Part shown: positions 1 through 4,850 of the stretch, one piece after another
Layout: each line of letters opens with the position of its first letter
Numbering within the stretch: the stretch's first letter is position 1
Assembly: GCA_029974855.1 (NCBI GenBank)
Contig: JARKQO010000481.1
Coordinates: forward strand, 1 to 5,142
Reading direction: 5' to 3'
Length of the DNA stretch: 5,142 bases
Source: Eubacteriales bacterium
GTDB taxonomy: Bacteria > Bacillota_A > Clostridia > Christensenellales > Aristaeellaceae
Translations under genes and position numbers: made by a program
Notes under the pieces: generated by a model
The model's database searches: none
What the model saw: only the letters and a program-made list of their open reading frames with translations
What the model was told of the DNA's origin: nothing

Positions 1-235
1 CGTAGGCGCTTTCCTCTCCGCTGATCAGGTGGACCTCTTCCAGGGCTCCCCGCAAAAACTCCTGGTCGGTTTTCAGGGACACCTCGTTGCTTTTTCCATC
101 TTGGTGCAGCACCTGCACCACCAGGGCCTTGGCCCCCTGGACGGTCTTGGGGATCCACAGCAGGTAGGCCCCCGCCAGCAGCGCTGCCACCACGGCCAAA
201 GCGGCGATTCCCAGTATCCATTTCCTGTTCTTCAT
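1..235 (-). CDS. DUF4430 (transcobalamin-C-like) membrane-anchored protein, partial
   Basis: The first 78 residues of a protein whose C-terminus lies beyond the left edge. Seen: a basic N-terminus (MKNRKW), a hydrophobic segment at about residues 6-28 that can act as an uncleaved signal anchor (no lipobox Cys), then the start of an extracytoplasmic domain. Residues 34-77 (AKALVVQVLHQDGKSNEV, TDQEF, HLISGEESAY) match my memory of the DUF4430 pattern: a beta strand, a DG turn, TDxEFL, LIxGExxxYG. DUF4430 resembles the C-terminal cobalamin-binding domain of transcobalamin, and family members usually have about 120-140 residues. The ATG at 233-235 was chosen because a purine-rich Shine-Dalgarno (AGGAGAGGAAGGG on the minus strand, 241-253) precedes it. 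The gene lies directly downstream of a cobalamin riboswitch, which supports a role in capturing or presenting corrinoid at the cell surface. That role is inferred; binding cannot be judged from this fragment. Confidence 0.82.
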   Translation of the reverse strand, partial: MKNRKWILGIAALAVVAALLAGAYLLWIPKTVQGAKALVVQVLHQDGKSNEVSLKTDQEFLRGALEEVHLISGEESAY

Positions 236-238
236 GAG

Positions 239-281
239 TTCCCTTCCTCTCCTGTGTCATGGGTTTTTATGCCAAAGGGAA
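239..281 (-). promoter_or_regulatory. Possible Shine-Dalgarno-sequestering hairpin before the DUF4430 gene
   Basis: On the minus-strand transcript TTCCCTT (275-281) is perfectly complementary to AAGGGAA (239-245). The latter includes the 3' half of the purine-rich ribosome binding site and ends 3 bases before the ATG. Pairing would leave the 29-base stretch between as a loop and partly occlude the site, which suits translational control by the upstream riboswitch. A 7-bp helix with a long loop is weak evidence on its own. Confidence 0.35.
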
Positions 282-287
282 ATCATG

Positions 288-331
288 GGCCCGCAGGCCA
301 TGCCCCGCGCAATTCCACGTGCGCGAGGCAT
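288..331 (-). promoter_or_regulatory. Hairpins of the riboswitch expression platform
   Basis: Just downstream of the cobalamin aptamer on the minus strand is a 12-bp stem with one G-U pair: ATGCCTCGCGCA (320-331) pairs with TGCGCGGGGCAT (300-311) around an 8-base loop. It is followed at once by a small GGCC-TGCG-GGCC hairpin (288-299). No run of U follows, so this is not a standard intrinsic terminator. It may be a regulatory stem competing with the aptamer, or the transcriptional spacer of a translation-controlling riboswitch. The stem is seen directly; the function is inferred. Confidence 0.55.
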
Positions 332-339
332 TCATGAAT

Positions 340-492
340 CCTTGAGCCAGTCTTCCGGCTTGTGTTCCTCGTTGGCGCGGCCTTCCCGTCCTTAAGGACA
401 GTGGCATCCCTCGCGCCTTCTCCCACTTACGGCGACGGGTTCGCCGGGGCTTTGCACCCCGTTCCTGATGAAGTCCTTGCGGACACTCAAGG
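340..492 (-). ncRNA. Cobalamin (B12) riboswitch aptamer
   Basis: The minus-strand RNA shows the class features in order. A closing stem pairs CCTTGAG (486-492) with CTCAAGG (340-346). Next come a GTCC-GCAA-GGAC hairpin (473-484), GGAAC before a GGGGTGCAAAGCCCC hairpin (446-460), and a GTCGCCGTAAG segment. Then GGCGCG and CGCGCC close a domain that contains the conserved GCCACTG (399-405), a GTCC-TTAA-GGAC arm and GGGAAGGC. Last is the 3' B12 box AAGCCGGAAGACTGGC (346-361). Family knowledge: adenosyl- or other cobalamins bind this RNA and usually switch off downstream corrinoid uptake or synthesis genes. It starts only about 30 bases after the corrinoid-protein stop and sits 5' of the DUF4430 gene, its evident target. 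I found no convincing promoter in the 29 bases between, so it may be carried on the upstream gene's transcript or on a promoter inside that gene's 3' end. Confidence 0.94.
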
Positions 493-521
493 CCCTTTGC
501 AATCCTGTGTGTTTGGGACCG

Positions 522-1151
522 TCAGGCGCAGAGGCTCACGGCCACTTCGGCGGCGGTGGCGGCGTCCGGGGAGTACGCGTCCGCGCCGATCTGCTTGGCA
601 AAGGCCTCCGTCACCGGCGCGCCCCCCACCATGATCTTCACCTGGTCCCGGATGCCCGCTTCCTCCACGGCCTTCACCACGTCCGCCATGACGCCCATGG
701 TGGTGGTGAGCAGCGCGGAGCAGGCCACGATCTGGCAGCCCTGTTCCCTAGCGGTTTGGGCGAAGGTTTCCGGGGCCACGTCCGTGCCCAGGTCAATAAC
801 CTCCAGGCCCTTGCCCTCCAGCCTCATCTTCACCAGGTTCTTGCCGATGTCGTGAAGGTCTCCCTTGACGGTGCCCAGGCACACCTTGCCCGTGGCCTTC
901 ACGCCCTGCTCCGCCAGCAGGGGCTTCAGCAGCGCGGCCCCCTGGTTCATGGCCCGGGCCGCCACCAGCACCTCAGGCACGAACACCTCGTTGTTCTTAA
1001 ACTTCGCGCCGATGATGCTCATCCCCGACAGCAGGCCTTTTTCCAAAATATCCTGGGCGGGCACTCCCTCGTCGATGGCCTGTTGCACCAAAATTTTAAC
1101 GTCCTTGGCCTTCCCCTTTTGCAGCAGTTCCGAAATTTGGTTTAAATCCAT
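522..1151 (-). CDS. Corrinoid-binding methyltransferase protein (MtaC/MtbC/MttC type)
   Basis: A 209-residue cytoplasmic protein, the usual size for corrinoid shuttle proteins of one-carbon methyltransferase systems. Residues 1-85 form the helical cap domain (B12-binding 2), with the typical LSGMSIIGAKFKNNEVFVPEVL run and the AARAMNQG helix. Residues 88-209 form the Rossmann-like B12-binding domain. Its base-off cobalt ligand motif is D98-L-H100-D-I-G103, so His100 should coordinate cobalt. S145 and the ALLTTTM run plus GGAP (176-179) complete the nucleotide-tail pocket. Role: it accepts a methyl group from a substrate-specific methyltransferase as methyl-Co(III) and hands it to a second methyltransferase. 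The ATG at 1149-1151 is preceded by TGAGGCG with 5 bases spacing. The cognate methyltransferase is not adjacent on the same strand; the UroD-fold proteins at 2516-4850 are the candidates. The gene is divergent from a PocR/AraC regulator that probably controls it. The substrate cannot be assigned from the sequence, so no gene symbol is given. Confidence 0.95.
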   Translation of the reverse strand: MDLNQISELLQKGKAKDVKILVQQAIDEGVPAQDILEKGLLSGMSIIGAKFKNNEVFVPEVLVAARAMNQGAALLKPLLAEQGVKATGKVCLGTVKGDLHDIGKNLVKMRLEGKGLEVIDLGTDVAPETFAQTAREQGCQIVACSALLTTTMGVMADVVKAVEEAGIRDQVKIMVGGAPVTEAFAKQIGADAYSPDAATAAEVAVSLCA

Positions 1152-1169
1152 TTTTACGCCTCATTTCTG

Positions 1170-1198
1170 TTGTTTGTTGTGTTTAGATACAGTATAAT
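1170..1198 (+). promoter_or_regulatory. Sigma-A-type promoter of the PocR/AraC regulator gene
   Basis: TTGTTT (1170-1175) as -35, a 17-base spacer and a perfect TATAAT (1193-1198) as -10. Predicted transcript start near 1205, giving a leader of about 55 bases before the regulator ATG at 1260. The strong consensus fits constitutive expression. The -10 overlaps that of the opposing promoter. Confidence 0.72.
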
Positions 1199-1219
1199 CC
1201 TTCTGTCAGGAATTAGATT
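1191..1219 (-). promoter_or_regulatory. Candidate activator-dependent promoter of the corrinoid-protein gene
   Basis: On the minus strand TATACT (1191-1196) is a five-of-six match to a -10 box. At the proper 17-base distance the -35 position (1214-1219, AATCTA) is a poor match. That combination is typical of promoters needing an activator. Predicted start near 1184, with a leader of about 33 bases to the ATG at 1151. Bases 1193-1196 are shared with the -10 box of the plus-strand promoter. Confidence 0.5.
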
Positions 1220-1221
1220 GT

Positions 1222-1248
1222 TCCAATTTATGATTTTTAGTCCAATTT
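1222..1248. promoter_or_regulatory. Direct-repeat candidate operator for the AraC-type regulator
   Basis: Two identical 8-base copies of TCCAATTT (1222-1229 and 1241-1248) start 19 bases apart, close to two helical turns. AraC-family proteins commonly bind direct repeats spaced about two turns, one half-site per subunit. The repeats lie immediately upstream of the weak -35 of the corrinoid-protein promoter, a position suited to activation. They also lie within the leader of the regulator's own transcript, where binding could block elongation. The repeat is seen; the operator role is inferred. Confidence 0.48.
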
Positions 1249-1249
1249 T

Positions 1250-1253
1250 GAGG
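1250..1253 (+). promoter_or_regulatory. Ribosome binding site fixing the regulator start at 1260
   Basis: GAGG lies 6 bases before the ATG at 1260. The reading frame is open back to a TTG at 1170, but that codon lies inside the predicted -35 box and would be upstream of the transcript start. The extra residues it would add also resemble nothing in the family. Confidence 0.7.
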
Positions 1254-1259
1254 TTTTGT

Positions 1260-2507
1260 ATGAGTGAAGCCCTGTATGCCCTGGCCGCCCCGGAAAAGCT
1301 GTCGGAGCTTCTGCACGCGGTGCATACCTGCCTGGAGCTGCCCGCCCAGCTGATCAACGCCCGGGGGGCCGTACTACAGCGCCACGGCGCTCCCTTTGCC
1401 TATTGCGCGCTGCTGCAAAAGCATATCTGGAAGAGCAACGAATGCGGCAAAATCCACCTGAACGCGGGCAAACGGGCCTATGAGATGGGCGAAAGCTATA
1501 TTTTCACCTGCCATTCCCAGCTCACCCACATCGCCTTTCCGTTGGTCCTCCGCCGCAGCCTGCTGGGCACCGTCTTGCTGGGCCCCTTTCTGATGGACCG
1601 GGCCGACAGCACCCTCCTGACGGACCTGGCCCAGCGCCACGCTTTGGCCCCGGCCCTGTGCCTGGAGCTGTACGATGAATTGCAGACGGTTCCGGTGGTG
1701 CCCCCCGCCAAGGTCAACCAGATCAGCAAGTTGATCGAATACCTTTTCGCGCCCTTGCTGGCGGACGAACGGCTGCTGATGCAGCAGCGGCAGGCCCGGC
1801 TGTCCCAGCAATCCCACATCAATGAAACCATCCAGATGTACAAGGGCCACGTGGGCCCGGCCCACAGCTACCCCTACGACAAGGAGCGGGAGCTGCTGGT
1901 GAAGGTGAAAACCTGCGACATCCCCTCCGCCAAGGCCATCCTCAACGACCTGCTGGCCTACGTGCTGCTGGTGGACGGCCAGGATATCGACGTGATCCGC
2001 AGCCGGGCCCTGGAGCTCACCACCTTGCTGAGCCGGGTGGCCATCGAGGGGGGCGCTCCCACAGGCCGCATCTACAGCCTGAACCACCAGTTTCTCTCCC
2101 AGCTGCGCCAGCTGGACCAGCTGGAGGACCTGTGCTTCGCGCTGCAAGAGATTGTGGAGGCCTTCGTCCATTCCGTTTCCTTGCCCACCAACGACGCGGG
2201 GGCCACCCCCATCCGGGAGGCGGTGCGCCACATCGCGCTGCACTACGGCCAGCCCCTGACCTTGGAAGCCGTGGCCCGGGTCTGCGGCCTGAGCCCCACC
2301 TACTTCTCCTCCTTGTTTGCCAAAACCATGGGGGTTCATTACCAGGAATACCTGGCCCGGGTGCGGGTGGAGGAGGCCAAGCACCTGCTCAGCGCCACCG
2401 GCTACCCAGTGAGCCAGATTGCCGTTTCCGTAGGCTATTCCGACCAGAGCAGCTTCACCAAGGCCTTCAAGCGGCTTACGGGGCTGACCCCCTCCCAATA
2501 CCGCTGA
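1260..2507 (+). CDS. Transcriptional regulator: PocR-like sensor domain plus AraC-type DNA-binding domain
   Basis: A 415-residue protein. Residues about 12-150 resemble the PocR sensory domain: an amphipathic first helix (EKLSELLHAVHTCLELPAQLIN), a strand and turn (ARGAVLQ), spaced Cys residues at 49, 62 and 84 in the contexts YC-A, NEC-G and TCH, and a closing IAFPLVLRRSLLGTVLLGPF segment. Residues about 150-310 are a helical linker. Residues about 318-415 are a full AraC/XylS domain with two helix-turn-helix units (LTLEAVARVCGLSPTYFSSLF, then the VSQIAVSVGYSDQSSFTKAF run) and the terminal LTGLTPSQYR signature. PocR of enteric bacteria controls propanediol use and cobalamin synthesis. Related PocR-domain regulators are common beside corrinoid methyltransferase genes. 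Here the gene diverges from the corrinoid-protein gene and converges on the UroD-family operon, so it is the likely switch for the locus. The ligand is unknown. Confidence 0.93.
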   Translation: MSEALYALAAPEKLSELLHAVHTCLELPAQLINARGAVLQRHGAPFAYCALLQKHIWKSNECGKIHLNAGKRAYEMGESYIFTCHSQLTHIAFPLVLRRSLLGTVLLGPFLMDRADSTLLTDLAQRHALAPALCLELYDELQTVPVVPPAKVNQISKLIEYLFAPLLADERLLMQQRQARLSQQSHINETIQMYKGHVGPAHSYPYDKERELLVKVKTCDIPSAKAILNDLLAYVLLVDGQDIDVIRSRALELTTLLSRVAIEGGAPTGRIYSLNHQFLSQLRQLDQLEDLCFALQEIVEAFVHSVSLPTNDAGATPIREAVRHIALHYGQPLTLEAVARVCGLSPTYFSSLFAKTMGVHYQEYLARVRVEEAKHLLSATGYPVSQIAVSVGYSDQSSFTKAFKRLTGLTPSQYR

Positions 2508-2515
2508 GAAGGGCC

Positions 2516-3799
2516 TTAGCGCAGCTTCTTCCCCAGGACAGCCTCATACATGGCGATGAGGTTTTCCGGCGGCACCTTGGCCACCACGTTGTGGATGCTG
2601 GAGAACACGTATCCGCCCCCCGGGGAGAAGGTTTCCACCCGCTCCCGTACCTGGCGGCCCACCTCCTCCGGCGTGCCGTAGGGCAGCACGGTCTGGGTAT
2701 CCACCCCGCCGCCCCAGAAGGTGAACTTGTCACCGTAGCGGGCCTTCAGCTGCTTCGCGTCCAGCCCACCGGCGGCGATGGCGTTCACCTGGACGGGGTT
2801 CAGGCAGTCCACCCCCATCTCCGCCAGATCCTCCAGCAGGTTGGTGATGCAGCCGCAGGTGTGGTAGAAGGTCTTCCAGCCGGTATTTTGGTGCACCCAG
2901 TCGTTGATCTTCTGGTAATGGGGCTTGTACAGGCTACGGAAGGTATCCACGCTTAAAAAGGTGCTGTTCTGGGTCCCAAAGTCCGTGCCGGAGATCCACA
3001 CCACCTGGATGCGCTCCCCCACCGCCTGCTTGTAAATCTCCAGGTTTTTCAGCATCACCTCGGTCTGGTAGCCAAATATCTCGTCGATGTAATCCGGGTA
3101 GATGGCATGGGCCGCCAGCCAGTCGTCCAGGCGGCGGATGCCGCTGATCTCCTTCAGGTGGGGCGCGCCCACCAAGGCCACGTCTCCCAGCCCCGCACCT
3201 CCCAGCACCCCCATGATGCCGTAGGGGGTGCCCTCAAAGAGCCGCTTGGATTCCTCCTCCCAATACCGGGCGCTTTCATCGGTGGCCACGGCAAAGTCCT
3301 TGCGGAAGTCCTCCACCGGGGTCAAATCCTCCTCGTCCGTATTGAAGTCAAAGGCCGGGGCCCGCTCCACCCCGTCAAAGAAATAGCCGTCAGGGGGCAT
3401 ACAGGCGCTGGGGGGCACGGTTTTGTCCCCCTGGGGGTACATCCAGGAATAGCCCCTGTCGTCCACGGTGACGTCGAAGCGCTCCGGCACCCACAGGGGG
3501 GTCCCGTCCCCCAGCTGCCAGGGCTTTTGCCCCTGATTGCCAAAGCCGAACATGTTCCCGGTGTTCCACAGGCCGATCACGTCGCCCTGGATCAGGTTCA
3601 TCAGGTCCTCTTCAATCTCTCCCAGCATCTGGAAGGGCTCCACCACCCGAATGGGATGCTCCGGGAGCCCCAGGGCCTTGCGCAGCCGGTAGAGGGTGGA
3701 CACGTTCATGCCGGTTTGCCCGTTGCTGCCCAAGTCGATGGGGCAGCGGTCCGGCTGCCGGTGGTGGATGGCGGCGATGAGCCGTTCTCTGGAATTCAT
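2516..3799 (-). CDS. UroD-superfamily protein, probable corrinoid-linked methyltransferase (long paralog)
   Basis: A 427-residue cytoplasmic TIM-barrel protein of the uroporphyrinogen-decarboxylase superfamily (COG0407-like). It opens with MNSRERLIAAIHHRQPDRCP, the usual family start. Other recognisable segments are VVEPFQMLGE, GTDFGTQNSTFLS (from residue 271), the metal motif H313-T-C315-G, DCLNPVQ, YGDKFTFWGGGVD, LPYGTPEEV and GGGYVFSSIHN (His403). Real UroD enzymes of heme synthesis carry an RPPxWxMRQAGR substrate motif, absent here. In MtaA/MtbA-type methyltransferases HxC and a later Cys bind the catalytic zinc; here His403 stands near where that Cys would be. Expected role: substrate-to-corrinoid methyl transfer, with the small corrinoid protein nearby as acceptor. 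This is inferred; the substrate is unknown. ATG at 3797-3799 follows AGGGAG with 7 bases spacing. It starts 16 bases after the stop of the shorter paralog, in one operon. It is longer because of extra sequence between about residues 75 and 190. Confidence 0.88.
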   Translation of the reverse strand: MNSRERLIAAIHHRQPDRCPIDLGSNGQTGMNVSTLYRLRKALGLPEHPIRVVEPFQMLGEIEEDLMNLIQGDVIGLWNTGNMFGFGNQGQKPWQLGDGTPLWVPERFDVTVDDRGYSWMYPQGDKTVPPSACMPPDGYFFDGVERAPAFDFNTDEEDLTPVEDFRKDFAVATDESARYWEEESKRLFEGTPYGIMGVLGGAGLGDVALVGAPHLKEISGIRRLDDWLAAHAIYPDYIDEIFGYQTEVMLKNLEIYKQAVGERIQVVWISGTDFGTQNSTFLSVDTFRSLYKPHYQKINDWVHQNTGWKTFYHTCGCITNLLEDLAEMGVDCLNPVQVNAIAAGGLDAKQLKARYGDKFTFWGGGVDTQTVLPYGTPEEVGRQVRERVETFSPGGGYVFSSIHNVVAKVPPENLIAMYEAVLGKKLR

Positions 3800-3815
3800 A
3801 GCGGTTCTCCCTTCG

Positions 3816-4850
3816 TTATGCCAAGGCGGCTTGGTAAAAGGCCTGGATGTTTTCCAAGGAGGTGTCCGACTGCAGGTGATGGGCCGGGGAAAGGATGTAC
3901 CCGCCGCTTTGGCCCAGCGCCTCCCGGTATTCTTCCACGGTTTTGCGAATCTGCGCCGGGGTGCCGTAGGGCAGCAGCCGCTGCACGTCCACGGCCCCGA
4001 AGAGGGTCAACTTGTCCCCGTAGCGCTTTTTGATGTAATAGGGGTCCATGGCCAAGGGCTGGATGGGGTTCAGCACCTCCAGGCCCACTTCGATCAGGTC
4101 GTCCAAAATGGCCTCGCAGTTGCCGCAGGAGTGGTAGGCCAAGGCCACCTTGGGGTTTTGCCGCTTGAAGGCCGCGAACATCTCCCCGTAGCGGCCCTTG
4201 AAGTACTTGCGCCACATGGCCGGGGACAGCAGCATGTTCCGCTGCTCCGCAATGTCGTCCCCCAGCCACACCATGTCCACCCCGCAGCCGATGAGCCGCA
4301 GGCCCGCCTGGAGGGGGAACCGCGTGATCTTGTCAAACAGGGCGTTGGCGTAGTCCTCGTCGGCGGCCATGTCCAGCAAGGTATCCTCCATGCCGTGGAG
4401 GTACCAGGCAGTTTCAAAGATGGAGCATTGGCAGGAGCCGATGATGAACTTTTCCCGGCCATAGCGGGCCACCGCTTCTTGCACGGGGACGTACCACCGG
4501 TCGTCCTGGGGGTCGGGGATCTGATAGGCCGCCAGCTTGGCCCCGTTTTCGTCCTCCCGCAGCGCCCCGCCGATGATCTCGGTATAGTGGCCTGTGCTGT
4601 TGGTGACGTTGCGCCAGCGCACCCCAAAGGGGCAGGTGTATTCTGGGGTATCGTACAGATGGTAGCTGTTCTCGATCCCCACGGTGGTTTTGATGAGATC
4701 GTTCCCCATCACATAGCCCAAATCCTCCCCCTCTCCCCCATATACGCGCCGCAGCAGGGCTGCGGCCTCGGGGGTGTAGGTGGCGCTTACCGGGGGCCGG
4801 TCCGGCTGCTCATGGGCCAAGGCCATCAAAACCCGTTCCCTGGAGTTCAT
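3816..4850 (-). CDS. UroD-superfamily protein, probable corrinoid-linked methyltransferase (short paralog)
   Basis: A 344-residue TIM-barrel protein of the uroporphyrinogen-decarboxylase superfamily. It begins MNSRERVLMALAHEQPDRPP, almost as its downstream neighbour does, and aligns with it through the C-terminal half. Seen: GSCQCSIFETAWYLHGMED (138-156), VDMVWLGDDIAEQRNML with Asp198 and Asp199, the metal motif H240-S-C242-G-N-C245, LEVLNPIQPLAMDP, YGDKLTLFGAVDVQ, LPYGTP and GGYILSPAHHLQ (His324 aligns with His403 of the paralog). The MRQAGR motif of true uroporphyrinogen decarboxylase is missing, so a role in heme synthesis is unlikely. Methyl transfer to or from a corrinoid is the best family-based guess. 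The frame is open back to 5027, but the ATG at 4848-4850 has AAGGAG at the right distance, matches the family start and overlaps the upstream stop as ATGA, so it is preferred. The two paralogs may form a heteromeric enzyme or act on different substrates. Confidence 0.87.
   Translation of the reverse strand: MNSRERVLMALAHEQPDRPPVSATYTPEAAALLRRVYGGEGEDLGYVMGNDLIKTTVGIENSYHLYDTPEYTCPFGVRWRNVTNSTGHYTEIIGGALREDENGAKLAAYQIPDPQDDRWYVPVQEAVARYGREKFIIGSCQCSIFETAWYLHGMEDTLLDMAADEDYANALFDKITRFPLQAGLRLIGCGVDMVWLGDDIAEQRNMLLSPAMWRKYFKGRYGEMFAAFKRQNPKVALAYHSCGNCEAILDDLIEVGLEVLNPIQPLAMDPYYIKKRYGDKLTLFGAVDVQRLLPYGTPAQIRKTVEEYREALGQSGGYILSPAHHLQSDTSLENIQAFYQAALA

Noticed and set aside
330..339. ATTCATGAAT palindrome just after the aptamer
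   Set aside because: A 10-base palindrome with no spacer cannot form a stable RNA hairpin, and no partner copy was seen elsewhere in the window.
312..405. Kissing contact between the platform hairpin loop (GTGG) and CCAC of the conserved GCCACTG element
   Set aside because: Only four contiguous base pairs are possible, which is expected by chance, and I could not confirm that the two loops correspond to the known long-range contact of this class.
29..634. Small plus-strand frames over the riboswitch and the DUF4430 gene (29-337, 362-634)
   Set aside because: They run across a structured RNA and a recognisable minus-strand gene and show no protein family signal.
468..1145. Plus-strand frames (468-1145, 556-855, 865-1197) opposite the corrinoid protein
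   Set aside because: They mirror the codons of the corrinoid-protein gene and show no recognisable domain or ribosome binding site.
1374..2498. A 374-codon minus-strand frame opposite the regulator gene
   Set aside because: Its translation is rich in Gly, Gln, His and Val with no motif, while the plus-strand frame is a clear AraC-type protein.
2516..4850. True uroporphyrinogen decarboxylase (hemE) assignment
   Set aside because: The RPPxWxMRQAGR substrate-binding motif is missing in both, no other heme gene is nearby, and an HxCG metal motif is present instead.
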